This document shows positions 1 through 8,774 of a DNA stretch of 64,000 nucleotides, piece by piece. Numbering within the stretch: position 1 is the stretch's first letter; every line of letters starts with the position of its first letter. The stretch is from assembly GCF_002835995.1 (NCBI RefSeq), contig NZ_PJBZ01000039.1, positions 62,001-126,000 on the forward strand, written 5' to 3'. The notes below the pieces were generated by a model that worked only from the letters and a program-made list of their open reading frames with translations, ran no database searches and was not told where the DNA came from. Made by a program: the position numbers and the translations under genes. This DNA is from Psychromonas sp. Urea-02u-13 (GTDB lineage: Bacteria > Pseudomonadota > Gammaproteobacteria > Enterobacterales > Psychromonadaceae).

Positions 1-421
1 CACCACCCAGAATGTGCGCGCCTAACCAACCAATACTAGCGACAAAAATTAACACACCCACGACGTTTTTCACGTAACGGTTAGCGCCAACATAATAAGA
101 GAGTTCTTCACTCATTGTCATGAAACGAAGTTTACGCATCGGTGCAAACCACCATGCGGTTAATAGGATGCCGATTGCACCACCAATGCCGTATAACGCA
201 CCCGCCCAACCATTAGAATAACCAAAACCAACTGCGCCCATTGACGAGCCTGTGCCTACCATAGTGGCGACAGTGGTACCAAGGGTTAAAAATAAGGGTA
301 ATCCACGACCACCCAGTAGAAAATCTTCTCCACTTTTTTGGTTGCGTGAGACTCTCCAACCTATCCAAATTAGGAAGATAACGTATATAACAAAGGCGCT
401 TAAAAAGAGTGTGCTGTTCAT
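1..421 (-). CDS. Sodium:solute symporter (SSS family), N-terminal part
   Basis: The first about 140 residues of a multi-pass inner-membrane transporter; the rest lies beyond the window edge. The protein opens with a hydrophobic helix (MNSTLFLSAFVIYVIF), a basic stretch and the GEDFLLGGRGLPL segment, then Gly-rich membrane helices (TTVATMVGTGSS), all typical of the SSS/SLC5 fold that couples Na+ entry to solute uptake. It is the last gene of a minus-strand run RpiR regulator, D-aminoacylase, RidA, symporter, so import of an amino acid or N-acyl amino acid is the natural inference, but the substrate cannot be read from this fragment. The start is not certain: an in-frame ATG at 433 is possible and neither has a strong ribosome site. 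Confidence 0.85.
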   Translation of the reverse strand, partial: MNSTLFLSAFVIYVIFLIWIGWRVSRNQKSGEDFLLGGRGLPLFLTLGTTVATMVGTGSSMGAVGFGYSNGWAGALYGIGGAIGILLTAWWFAPMRKLRFMTMSEELSYYVGANRYVKNVVGVLIFVASIGWLGAHILGG

Positions 422-681
422 AGCAGATCCCATTCTCGTAAAGTTTTTACCCGTGATTTCTTAGGGTATTAAATGCGTACTGTAAATATCTGTTTATCAG
501 TACAATCGGTGCGCGAGTTCCGTTGCGCAAGGTACTTATAGCGATTTCTTCACTATAAAATTAACTGCCTGTGGCGGTTAATTACCCGTCCTACTTTGCG
601 TATCCTGTTTTCACTGCTTAACCAACAAGTCATTACTTTTTTAAGCCTCTTTGTGCTTTTAAGTAATAGTTAGTTGGTGGT

Positions 682-735
682 AGCTGGGTGGAGCCAGCTT
701 GTAGGTAATAGGTGATCAATCTATTACCTGTTTTT
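682..735 (+). terminator. Two adjacent hairpins, second followed by T-run (terminator-like)
   Basis: A 6-bp stem (AGCTGG/CCAGCT, 682-699) is followed by a perfect 9-bp stem (AGGTAATAG at 703-711, CTATTACCT at 721-729) and then GTTTTT on the plus strand. No plus-strand gene precedes it, so its function is unclear. It lies in the 450-bp gap 422-871, which otherwise holds only the palindromic element at 748-868. Confidence 0.35.
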
Positions 736-747
736 CTAAATAATTTG

Positions 748-868
748 GTAACTGCTCTGGGCTAAGCCATTTAGGCTAAGTTCAAGGCGAAAAAGCGCAG
801 TTTAATATTTTAAATGAGCACTTTTTAACGCCGAAATTAGTTTGAATGGCAACGACCAGAGTAGTTAC
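748..868. repeat. Palindromic element downstream of ridA
   Basis: Arms GTAACTGCTCTGG (748-760) and CCAGAGTAGTTAC (856-868) pair at 12 of 13 positions. Further in, 765-786 and 832-850 are also roughly complementary (GCCATTTAGG.. against ..TTTGAATGGC). The element starts directly after the ridA stop codon and could fold into a long hairpin separating ridA from the symporter gene. It resembles a small non-autonomous or REP-type element, but there is no second copy in this window. Confidence 0.5.
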
Positions 869-871
869 TGC

Positions 872-1258
872 TTATGGTGCTTTGTAGCACGTAACGTCTA
901 CTTCAACTTTTACGTCAACAACCAAGTCACAAACCATACAAATACGGGCTGGTGGATGATCGCCAAAGACTTCTTTGAAGACTTTGTTAAACGATTGAAA
1001 GTAACGCGAGTCGGTTAATACCACTTTTACATGGATAACATCTTTAGCTTCGTAACCTGCATTAGTCATGATGTCGATACAGTTTTGAATCGCTAAACGT
1101 GACTGCTCAATAATGCCACCTTCAACTACTTCACCATCTGTCATCGGTGTTTGTCCTGAAACGTATAAGAAACCACCGGCTTCTACTGCGCTTGAAAAAG
1201 GTAAATGTTGACCGCCAGTACCTGTACCGCCTTCTGCGCCAAAACGTTTAATTGTCAT
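872..1258 (-). CDS. RidA/YjgF/UK114 family protein
   Basis: 128 residues, full length for the family of trimeric enamine/imine deaminases. The conserved PPARICMV segment places Arg105 where RidA proteins bind the substrate carboxylate, and VSGQTP and the C-terminal VEVDVTCYK strand are typical. RidA proteins hydrolyse reactive 2-aminoacrylate/imine intermediates released by PLP-dependent dehydratases. That fits the PLP D-serine-dehydratase-like enzyme encoded across the divergent promoter (4589-5827) and the N-acyl-D-amino-acid deacylase just upstream. A GGAG ribosome site precedes the ATG. A second, more canonical RidA is at 55170-55571; this one lacks the ARLPKD segment and is likely the pathway-specific paralogue. 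Confidence 0.9.
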   Translation of the reverse strand: MTIKRFGAEGGTGTGGQHLPFSSAVEAGGFLYVSGQTPMTDGEVVEGGIIEQSRLAIQNCIDIMTNAGYEAKDVIHVKVVLTDSRYFQSFNKVFKEVFGDHPPARICMVCDLVVDVKVEVDVTCYKAP

Positions 1259-1298
1259 TTTTTATCTCCACTTTATTTAATAAATAGTTAATAGTAAT

Positions 1299-1739
1299 TA
1301 GCTTCTAGCTTCTAGCTTCTAGCTTCTAGCTTGTAGCTTGTAGCTTCTAGCTCGTAGCTTCTAGCTCGTAGCTTCTAGCTCGTAGCTTCTAGCTCGTAGC
1401 TTCTAGCTTCTAGCTTCTAGCTTCTAGCTTCTAGCTTCTAGCTTGTAGCTTCTAGCTTCTAGCTTGTAGCTTCTAGCTTCTAGCTTCTAGCTCGTAGCTT
1501 CTAGCTCGTAGCTTCTAGCTCGTAGCTTCTAGCTCGTAGCTTCTAGCTTCTAGCTTCTAGCTTCTAGCTTCTAGCTTCTAGCTTGTAGCTTGTAGCTTGT
1601 AGCTTGTAGCTTGTAGCTTGTAGCTTGTAGCTTGTAGCTTGTAGCTTGTAGCTTCTAGCTTCTAGCTTCTAGCTTCTAGCTTCTAGCTTCTAGCTTCTAG
1701 CTTCTAGCTTGTAGCTTCTAGCCTCTAGCTCGTAGCTTC
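1299..1739. repeat. Heptanucleotide tandem array, 63 units of TAGCTTC and variants
   Basis: 441 bp made of exactly 63 seven-base units with no insertion or deletion. The main types are TAGCTTC, TAGCTTG and TAGCTCG, plus one TAGCCTC near the end. There is higher-order structure: runs of the dimer TAGCTTCTAGCTCG occur twice (about 1341-1400 and 1488-1545), and a run of ten TAGCTTG lies at about 1579-1650. The tetramer CTAG, usually rare in enterobacterial-type genomes, is very frequent here. The last three codons and stop of the D-aminoacylase gene (1725-1739) lie inside the array, and ridA starts 40 bp beyond its other end. Confidence 0.95.
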
Positions 1740-3188
1740 TTCTCTACGCATGAATCGGCCATGTCGTTGTCCAATTAAGTTGCCTTTTTGATAACTTAGT
1801 TGTCCATTTACCCAGACTTTTTCAATGCCGTGAGATTTTCTAATTGGGTCTTCAAAGGTCGCTTTATCACAAATTGTTTTTGGGTCGAAAAGCACTAAAT
1901 CGGCAAAGTTTCCAATTTTTATCTCGCCACGACCCGCAAGATGATATTCACCCGCTGATAAACCTGTCATTTTATGCACCGCTTCTGGTAGCTCAAAAAG
2001 TTGTTCATCACGGCTGTAATAACCTAATACACGTGGGAAAGTACCCCATAAACGTGGATGCGGATGAGGGTCATTGGGTAATCCATCAGAGCCAACCATC
2101 GTGCGTTTATATTTTAAAACACGTTTCACATCATCAGCATGCAAGCCATGGTAAACCGCGCCCGCTGGCTGTAGACGTTTGGCTGCATCGTGTAAACTAA
2201 TGCCCCAATCTTTGGCAATAACAGCTAATAACTTACCCGCTTGTTGTGGCTCGCTTTCAGACCAAGTGATAAAAATATCGAAATCATCAGTGACTTGTTT
2301 TAAGTCTAAAGTTGAAGAGCTTGCGCTATACGGATAACAATCACAGGCGACTTTTTGTGTTTTAGATTTCTCTTCTAATAACGCTAATGTTTCCGTTGTA
2401 CGGCCCCAATTTCCAGCACCTGCACATTTTAAATGGGAAATAATCAGTGGCACTTTGCCATGTTCTGCTGTTTCAAAGGCTTCGTTCATTGCCTCTAAAA
2501 TTTCATCAAACTCAGTGCGCATATGCGTGGTATAAATACCTTGGAATGCGGCTAACTGTTTGACTAAGGCTTTTACTTCATCAATGTTCGCTTGTTTAGC
2601 GCTTGCGTAGGCAAGTCCTGAACTTAAGCCTAATGCGCCTTGAGACATCGCTTCTTTTAACTGCGTTGCCATTTTTTCTATTTCAATATCAGTGGCTGTG
2701 CGAAACAAATCATCCATATGATTGTTACGTAGCGCAGTATGACCAATTAAGGCTGCTACATTAACGCGCGGTTCGGCTTGCTTGACGGCGTTAATATAAT
2801 CTTCAAAAGTTGGGTAGATAAAATCTTTTTGTGCGCCTAATAAATTCATTGGATCAGGTGGCGCGCCGGCGAGTGTTACTGGGCTCGCACTAATGCCACA
2901 GTTACCTACAATCACGCTAGTAACACCTTGGCTGATTTTGCACAGCATGTCTGGTGTGCGAATGACATTGGTATCATCATGGGTATGCACATCAATAAAA
3001 CCGGGTGAGAGCACTAAATCGGTTGCATCAATGATCTGTGTTGCTTGGCTTGTTTGTGCTGTTGTGAGGTTATTAATCGCCACAATCTTGTCTTCAATAA
3101 CCGCGATATCTGCGCTATAAGCGGCTTGGCCTGAACCATCAATGAGTTGCGCATTTTTTATTATTAGATCGTAACTTTGTTCGCTCAT
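1725..3188 (-). CDS. N-acyl-D-amino-acid deacylase (D-aminoacylase), amidohydrolase superfamily
   Basis: 487 residues, the usual size. The metal-binding GFIDVHTHDD motif near residue 65, GNCGIS near residue 97, TTHMRTE and IISHLKCAG in the barrel, MVGSDG for the late catalytic Asp, and a C-terminal composite beta domain (NFADLVLFDP) mark the D-aminoacylase/dihydroorotase-like amidohydrolases. These cytoplasmic zinc enzymes hydrolyse N-acetyl or N-formyl D-amino acids to free D-amino acids. It lies between the RpiR regulator and ridA, probably co-transcribed. The C-terminal residues ATS and the TAG stop are encoded by the heptamer array, so the end of the protein has been shaped by the repeat. 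The exact D-amino acid substrate cannot be told. Confidence 0.92.
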   Translation of the reverse strand: MSEQSYDLIIKNAQLIDGSGQAAYSADIAVIEDKIVAINNLTTAQTSQATQIIDATDLVLSPGFIDVHTHDDTNVIRTPDMLCKISQGVTSVIVGNCGISASPVTLAGAPPDPMNLLGAQKDFIYPTFEDYINAVKQAEPRVNVAALIGHTALRNNHMDDLFRTATDIEIEKMATQLKEAMSQGALGLSSGLAYASAKQANIDEVKALVKQLAAFQGIYTTHMRTEFDEILEAMNEAFETAEHGKVPLIISHLKCAGAGNWGRTTETLALLEEKSKTQKVACDCYPYSASSSTLDLKQVTDDFDIFITWSESEPQQAGKLLAVIAKDWGISLHDAAKRLQPAGAVYHGLHADDVKRVLKYKRTMVGSDGLPNDPHPHPRLWGTFPRVLGYYSRDEQLFELPEAVHKMTGLSAGEYHLAGRGEIKIGNFADLVLFDPKTICDKATFEDPIRKSHGIEKVWVNGQLSYQKGNLIGQRHGRFMRREEATS

Positions 3189-3247
3189 AGTTTCTCTGCT
3201 TATTTATATTGATGTTTGCGGCTATCGGTAATAATTACTGCTTTAAA

Positions 3248-4114
3248 TCAGTCGCCTAAAGGCTGTCTATCCACACCGCCACGGTGTTTTTCTAAATCTA
3301 TTTTTAAACGTCTTAATTTTTCACGTGATTTACGTTTATGTTTAATCGCTAACTCTGTCGCTAACACATCAATGGCTGCCATCATCACGTAACGTGAGGC
3401 CGTTGGTTTGAAAATGTAATCCGTTTCAATCGGTTCCATCGGAATTAATACATCGGCAATGTTCGCCAGCGGTGTACCTGCTTTAGTAATGACCACTGTG
3501 TTTGAGTGGTGCAAACCTGCAATTTCAGCCGCTTCTAATACATCGGGAGAATAACCGCCCATTGATAAACAAATTAATGCATCGTTGCTGTCCATCGTTG
3601 CCGCTGCCATGCGCATTAACATCGGGTCGCTATAAGCGGTCGTTGCATAACCTAAACGGAATAAACGATATTGCATCTCTTGCGCTAACATCGTTGACCC
3701 ACCACCCACACCAAATACTAAAATTTGGCGCGCGCCACTGAGTTTCTCAATCGCGCTATCTACTATTTTTTGAGTAATTAAATGGCAGTTATGTTCGAGT
3801 GCGGATTTTATGCCGTCATAAATACCTGAAATGCCCGTAGGCTCGGTATTAACATCCTGAGAAAAACGTTTTCCAATCACTAAAGATTGTGCAATACGTA
3901 ATTTAAGTTCACGTACATTTTTACATAACACAGCTTTTGCAAAGCGCGTAATGCTCGCTTCACTCACCTCTGCTGCTTGAGATAGTTCACTAATGCTGGC
4001 ATTCGCTGCAAAGTTAAGATCACTTAATATAAGCTGTGCGACTTTTTTTTCGGCATCTCTTAATTGGCTAAAACCTTCATTAATCACTGCCACAATGTCT
4101 AAATCGTTATCCAC
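3248..4114 (-). CDS. RpiR/MurR-type transcriptional regulator (HTH + SIS)
   Basis: 288 residues: an N-terminal HTH_6 domain (SISELSQAAEVSEASITRFAKAVL) and a SIS sugar-phosphate-isomerase fold (ILVFGVGGGSTMLAQEM, ALICLSMGGYSPDV, VVITKAGTPLA). The family senses phosphosugars or related metabolites and usually controls the adjacent catabolic genes, here the deacylase/ridA/symporter run and probably the divergent PLP enzyme. I choose the GTG at 4114: AGGGAG lies six bases upstream and the protein then begins VDNDLDIV, as normal for the family. An in-frame ATG at 4204 would add 30 residues translated mostly from the end of the neighbouring MITE-like element and is probably spurious. Confidence 0.88.
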   Translation of the reverse strand: MDNDLDIVAVINEGFSQLRDAEKKVAQLILSDLNFAANASISELSQAAEVSEASITRFAKAVLCKNVRELKLRIAQSLVIGKRFSQDVNTEPTGISGIYDGIKSALEHNCHLITQKIVDSAIEKLSGARQILVFGVGGGSTMLAQEMQYRLFRLGYATTAYSDPMLMRMAAATMDSNDALICLSMGGYSPDVLEAAEIAGLHHSNTVVITKAGTPLANIADVLIPMEPIETDYIFKPTASRYVMMAAIDVLATELAIKHKRKSREKLRRLKIDLEKHRGGVDRQPLGD

Positions 4115-4139
4115 GCTAAGCTCCCTAAATTTGGTAAAG

Positions 4140-4400
4140 TACCCGTTATCACTCAAAATGCATTTATCAGTCACTAGCTTGGGTATCAGGACAAGGCGCA
4201 ACATGATGACAATGGCTAGCCCTTATCAAATGTTGCAACGCAGTAATGATGTTCAAGCTAGCGACCCGCAGGGCAAGCCGTGAGATAAATATCTTCGTTG
4301 TTAGTAAGCTTCGATTGAACAAGTTAGACCTTCAACTTCCTGCCTAGAAACTATTCACCTCACGGCTTGCTGATTTTTGCGTCTTGAATGATGACGGGTA
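4140..4400. mobile_element. MITE-like element, copy 1 (261 bp)
   Basis: Begins TACCCGTTATCACTCAA and ends TTGAATGATGACGGGTA, i.e. terminal inverted repeats of about 17 bp (two mismatches) with TA at both outer ends, consistent with TA target-site insertion as in Tc1/IS630-type elements. It is closely similar over its whole length to 13245-13505, which is also 261 bp. It encodes no protein. It sits 25 bp upstream of the RpiR start, between that gene and the divergent PLP-enzyme gene, so it separates the two promoters. Confidence 0.85.
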
Positions 4401-4469
4401 CAAATTATAGTAATCACTATAAATAATCCTCGATATGGATCACAGTTATTATTTTAATGTTTGAAACTA

Positions 4470-4493
4470 TCACACTTCTATTTCTTTGTGTGA
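4470..4493. promoter_or_regulatory. Inverted repeat, candidate operator in divergent promoter region
   Basis: TCACAC and GTGTGA are perfect inverted halves separated by 12 bases, about 100 bp upstream of the PLP-enzyme start. It could bind the adjacent RpiR regulator, but that is only position-based inference. Confidence 0.35.
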
Positions 4494-4588
4494 TTGTAAT
4501 CTACATTTTGATTCGTGATGCTAGATATTGCTTAAATGCTTATGCATTATTGGATGCAAGCGAGTCTTAACCTCTTAATGGTGGAAAT

Positions 4589-5827
4589 ATGTCTGTTACT
4601 AAATATCACGAAACTGGATTTTGCAAAGGCGGTGTTGATCCGCAGTTAACGCAATGGAATTTGCTTAATGAGGACGTCAGCCTACCGGTTGCTGTCGTTT
4701 ACCAATCTCGGATTGATAATAATTTACAGTGGATGCAAAAATTTGCTGACCATTATCAGGTCAAGCTTGCACCTCACGGTAAAACCACCATGGCGCCAGA
4801 ATTATTTAAGCGTCAACAAGAAGCAGGAGCATGGGCGATTACGTTAGCCAGTGCACCACAAGTTGTGGCTGCTTATGACCAAGGCTTAAGACGTATCATG
4901 ATGGCTAACCAATTGGTTGGTAAACAAAATATGCGTGCGATTGCTGCTTTGTTATTAAAAGGCGATTTTACCTTTTATTGTTTAGTAGACAGTGTTGAAA
5001 ATGTGCAACAGTTGGCCCGTTTCTTTGCGACAACAGGCATTACGCTCAACGTATTATTAGAAATTGGCGTACCTGGCGGTCGTTGTGGTTGTCGCGATCA
5101 ACAGCAGATAGATGCCGTGGTTAATGAAATTGCATTACATAACTGTATTCAATTAAGCGGTATTGAAGTTTATGAAGGGGTTATTCATGGCGATAATGCA
5201 GAACAACTGATTCGTGATTTTTTAACTGGTGTTATTAATACCCTAGATGCTTTATTAGCGGTCAACGCATTTGCAGATGAGCCGGTAATTTTAACGGGCG
5301 CGGGCAGTGCTTGGTACGATGTGGTGGCAGAAACCTTTAACGAAGCAAAATTAGCGTCCTCAATTATTCCTGTTATTCGTCCGGGTTGTTATTTAATCCA
5401 CGATACGGGTATTTATTTAGAGGCACAAAATGCGGTTAATGAACGTAACCAAGTGGCCTGTGAATCAACGGGTGACTTACAGTCGGCACTAGAAGTGTGG
5501 GCTTATGTGCAATCAATTCCAGAATCGGGAAAAGCCATTATCGGCATGGGTAAACGTGATGCCGCTTTTGATGCGGGTCTGCCAACTCCTGCGTTATTTT
5601 TCCGCCCGGGGCAATCTGCTCCAACGGCTGTGGATAAAAGTTGGCTGGTGACGGATATCATGGATCAGCACGCTTATTTATCCTATCCAGAAAATGCCGA
5701 TATCAAAGTCGGTGACATGATTGCCTTTTCTACTTCTCACCCTTGTTTAACCTTCGATAAATGGAAAAACATCGCCGTACTCGATGATAACTACCAAGTC
5801 ACAGATATTTTACAAACTTATTTCTAG
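4589..5827 (+). CDS. D-serine dehydratase/D-threonine aldolase-like PLP enzyme (amino acid deaminase)
   Basis: 412 residues with an alanine-racemase-type N-terminal barrel and a C-terminal beta domain, the fold-type III plan of eukaryote-like D-serine dehydratase (DSD1) and D-threonine aldolase. Lys65 in KLAPHGKTTMAPELF is the predicted PLP Schiff-base lysine. SHPC near residue 386 matches the His and Cys that hold zinc in DSD1-type enzymes, which favours dehydratase/deaminase over aldolase. With the deacylase across the promoter it can convert the released D-amino acid to a 2-oxo acid plus ammonia, and RidA would clear the enamine intermediate. The gene is followed after 94 bp by the hexosaminidase and is probably co-transcribed with it. 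Confidence 0.88.
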   Translation: MSVTKYHETGFCKGGVDPQLTQWNLLNEDVSLPVAVVYQSRIDNNLQWMQKFADHYQVKLAPHGKTTMAPELFKRQQEAGAWAITLASAPQVVAAYDQGLRRIMMANQLVGKQNMRAIAALLLKGDFTFYCLVDSVENVQQLARFFATTGITLNVLLEIGVPGGRCGCRDQQQIDAVVNEIALHNCIQLSGIEVYEGVIHGDNAEQLIRDFLTGVINTLDALLAVNAFADEPVILTGAGSAWYDVVAETFNEAKLASSIIPVIRPGCYLIHDTGIYLEAQNAVNERNQVACESTGDLQSALEVWAYVQSIPESGKAIIGMGKRDAAFDAGLPTPALFFRPGQSAPTAVDKSWLVTDIMDQHAYLSYPENADIKVGDMIAFSTSHPCLTFDKWKNIAVLDDNYQVTDILQTYF

Positions 5828-5921
5828 CGGGTTGTTTTCACCCACAACATGCGTGATGGTCTTACTTTGTAAGGCTTGCCAAGGAAGGCATTTTTTCTTT
5901 TTACTTTATTAAGGTATAAAC

Positions 5922-8345
5922 ATGAAAATCAAACCTTTAGCTCTACTTACTCTTAGCCTGTCGGGTTTCGCTTCGCTAGGCGCTTTTGCGGCAGCACCGA
6001 ATACCGATTTAAATTTAATGCCTTATCCACAAGAGGTGGTATTAAACCAAGGAGTGCTAAAGGTTGATGCAAACTTTTCCATCGCATTAACGGGATTCCA
6101 ATCGCCACGTTTACAAGCAACGGCGCAGCGATTAGCGGAACGTATCGAATTACAAACGGGATTATTCCTGAAACAACCGATGACGCGCGATAGCAAAACA
6201 GCATCACTGATTATTAATGTCAAAGAGGGGCCTGCAAGTACTTATCCACAAGTCAAAGAAGACGAATCTTATTCGTTAATTGTCAAAAATCAGCAAGCAA
6301 TGATTACCGCTAACTCTCCTTACGGCGCGATTCATGCTATCGAAACGTTATTACAATTAGTGACGAATGATAATCAGGGCGCCAGCATTCCTGCACTGAC
6401 CATTAAAGATGAACCCCGTTTTAAATGGCGTGGAGTGTTGTTAGATACGGCGCGTCACTGGGTCGAAATCGACACCATTAAACGCCAGTTAGATGGTATT
6501 GCTTCGGCTAAATTAAATGTGTTCCATTGGCATTTAACCGATGACCAAGCATGGCGTGTGGAAGTCAAAAGCTACCCGAAACTTACGGATGTGGCGAGTG
6601 ATGGAAAGTTTTATAGCCAAGAAGAGATTAAAGAGGTGGTCGCTTACGCTACTAATTTAGGTATTCGTGTTATTCCAGAAATCGATGTACCAGGTCATGC
6701 CTCAGCGATTGCAGTAGCTTACCCTGAGTTAATGTCTGCACCGGGACCGTATCAAGAAGAGATTAATTGGGGAGTGCATAAACCTTTATTAGACCCAAGC
6801 AATGCAGATGTTTATACCTTTGTGGATAAAGTGGTGGCAGAGATGGCCGCTTTATTCCCCGATGAATACTTACATATTGGCGGCGATGAGGTTGACCCAA
6901 CACAATGGAATGAAAGTAAAAAAATAAAACAGTACATGGAGAAAAATAGCTTAGCGGATGATAAAGCGTTACATGCTTTCTTTAATCAAAAAGTAGAAAC
7001 TATTTTAGCGAAACATGACCGTAAAATGATCGGTTGGGATGAGGTTTATCACCCTGATTTACCCAAGAGTATTGTTATTCAATCATGGCAGGGACAAGAC
7101 GCTTTAGGTGATGCCGTTAAAGATGGTTTCCAAGGTATTTTATCAACGGGTTTTTACGTTGATCAACCCATGGATACGAGCTTCCATTACCGTAATGAAA
7201 TTTTGCCACAACCTTTAACGGTTGATGATCAACTGCATAAAGGCGAGACCTTTGAAACATGGTCGTTCGATATGCCAAGAAAACGTGGTAGCAACGTGCA
7301 AGGTAGTTTTACGCTAATCACTGATGTAAAAGGTGTGCAACGTGGTTTTATCGACTTTAAAGGTAAAGCACGCCGTGGTGTTCAAGATATTCAGCTTGAG
7401 AAAGGGGTCACTAGTTTTTGGTTAGATACTTGGATGGGTCATACCAGCCCTCGCTTTGAAACCCAAGGCAATAAATTAACAGGTTATACACGTGCCGGTA
7501 ATGGCCAGTATGTGATGACGGGTGAAAAGATTGCTTCATCGGCACAAAAAGGCACTGCAATTCCTGATAATCGCAAACCTAATAGTGTGCCGAGCGAGCA
7601 AGCGGATCGTATTTTAGGCGGTGAAATAACATTATGGGCAGAGAACATTAAAGATGATTTAGTCGATTTACGTTTATGGCCTCGCTCGTATGCGATTGCT
7701 GAACGTTTATGGTCTGATGTCAGCCTCACCGATGAAACCAGTATGTATAAACGTTTAGACGCGATGGATAACTGGTCAACGGTATCTGTTGGCTTGCAAC
7801 AACAATGGCAAGAGCATAAAGGTTTCTTACGTTTAAGTAATGGCCAAGATGTTCGCCCGTTACAGGTATTAGCGCAAGCGGTTGAACAAGCACAGTATTA
7901 TCATCGTCATCATGAAAAATCAGCAGCCGGTAATTACCATAAATTCGAACCTTTAAATCGTTTTGCAGATGCATTACCTGTGGAAAGTAACCAAGCACGC
8001 AGATTAAAACTTTTAGTTGATACGTGGACGGAAGATAAGTCGAATACCGAAGCAAAAGTAGAGATGCAAACGATGTTTAAACTGTGGGTAGATAATACCC
8101 CTGCAGCGCTCAAACTGGTTGATGCGAACTACCTGTTAACTGAGATAAAACCTGTCGTTGAATCAACAGATAAAATAGCTAAATTAGGCTTAGAACTGAT
8201 TGATTATATTGAGTCAGGCAAAACTTACCCAGCAGCTAAAGTAAAACAAGCAAAACAGATTATCTTTGCCGCACAACAATTCCAAGACGAGCTAGTCGTT
8301 CGTGCCGCTTACCCTGTTGAGAAGTTACTTAATGCAGCTTATTAA
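5922..8345 (+). CDS. Beta-N-acetylhexosaminidase, GH20 (exported)
   Basis: 807 residues. A signal peptide with a cleavable AFA-AAP end is followed by the GH20b domain (LMPYPQEVVLNQGVLKV) and the catalytic barrel: RFKWRGVLLDTARHW, FHWHLTDDQAWRVE, PEIDVPGHASA and LHIGGDEVDPTQW, where Asp322-Glu323 is the catalytic pair for substrate-assisted cleavage of terminal GlcNAc/GalNAc. About 150 residues (roughly 405-560) inserted between the barrel core and GGEITLWAENI look like an extra beta domain. The enzyme acts in the periplasm or outside on chitobiose, chitooligosaccharides or muropeptide-derived sugars. It shares the plus-strand unit with the PLP enzyme and is closed by a strong terminator. Its 3' end has a deleted copy at 15654-15742. 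Confidence 0.95.
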   Translation: MKIKPLALLTLSLSGFASLGAFAAAPNTDLNLMPYPQEVVLNQGVLKVDANFSIALTGFQSPRLQATAQRLAERIELQTGLFLKQPMTRDSKTASLIINVKEGPASTYPQVKEDESYSLIVKNQQAMITANSPYGAIHAIETLLQLVTNDNQGASIPALTIKDEPRFKWRGVLLDTARHWVEIDTIKRQLDGIASAKLNVFHWHLTDDQAWRVEVKSYPKLTDVASDGKFYSQEEIKEVVAYATNLGIRVIPEIDVPGHASAIAVAYPELMSAPGPYQEEINWGVHKPLLDPSNADVYTFVDKVVAEMAALFPDEYLHIGGDEVDPTQWNESKKIKQYMEKNSLADDKALHAFFNQKVETILAKHDRKMIGWDEVYHPDLPKSIVIQSWQGQDALGDAVKDGFQGILSTGFYVDQPMDTSFHYRNEILPQPLTVDDQLHKGETFETWSFDMPRKRGSNVQGSFTLITDVKGVQRGFIDFKGKARRGVQDIQLEKGVTSFWLDTWMGHTSPRFETQGNKLTGYTRAGNGQYVMTGEKIASSAQKGTAIPDNRKPNSVPSEQADRILGGEITLWAENIKDDLVDLRLWPRSYAIAERLWSDVSLTDETSMYKRLDAMDNWSTVSVGLQQQWQEHKGFLRLSNGQDVRPLQVLAQAVEQAQYYHRHHEKSAAGNYHKFEPLNRFADALPVESNQARRLKLLVDTWTEDKSNTEAKVEMQTMFKLWVDNTPAALKLVDANYLLTEIKPVVESTDKIAKLGLELIDYIESGKTYPAAKVKQAKQIIFAAQQFQDELVVRAAYPVEKLLNAAY

Positions 8346-8375
8346 TAATTAACTTGTATCAGTTTGTTAGATGAA

Positions 8376-8410
8376 TAAAAAAGCCAATCAGCAATGATTG
8401 GCTTTTTTTG
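8376..8410 (+). terminator. Rho-independent terminator after the hexosaminidase
   Basis: A long perfect stem AAGCCAATCA/TGATTGGCTT with a GCAA tetraloop-like turn, an A-run before and a T-run after, 30 bp past the stop codon. Confidence 0.92.
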
Positions 8411-8445
8411 TTTTGATTTATTTATGCATCTGTTGCTAACACCAT

Positions 8446-8569
8446 AAACCCTGCAGGACTGAAGTCCCACTTCCCAATAACGCGTTACCAACGTGGCCTT
8501 GGAAGTGAGCCTTTAGGCTTGCCTCTGTTGCAGCATCGACAAACCCTGCAGGACTGAAGTTCCACTTCC
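8446..8569. repeat. REP-like palindromic repeat, one full (8446-8531) and one partial (8541-8569) copy
   Basis: The full copy runs from AAACCCTGCAGGACTGAAG to GCCTCTGTTGC and can fold: CACTTCC near 8468 pairs with GGAAGTG near 8501, with smaller stems GGACTGAAGTCC and AGCCTTTAGGCT. A truncated second copy of the first 29 bases follows directly. Another copy lies at 15743-15826. The gap 8411-8771 holds nothing else except the presumed promoter of the regulator. Confidence 0.75.
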
Positions 8570-8774
8570 GAGGAACATTAGCCTGTTTTTCTTCATTTAT
8601 ATAAATAGCTCTCATATGTTCAGTTAATCGCGTTTTCTACCTATCCGAGTTATGCACTTGTTTTTTAAGTCTAAGTAACGTGGGTATATGATCAGATAGT
8701 ATTTTTATTTGCTGTGTTGTCAGGAAAAATATTGGATAATATGGCAATAATATATTATTGATGGAGAAAATGTG

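Noticed and set aside
1299-1739. Possible CRISPR array
   Set aside because: The period is seven bases with no spacers and no longer direct repeat; no cas gene is nearby. It is a microsatellite-type tandem.
3993-4283. Plus-strand open frame across the RpiR start and the MITE
   Set aside because: Antisense to the regulator and running into non-coding repeat; no homology-like features.
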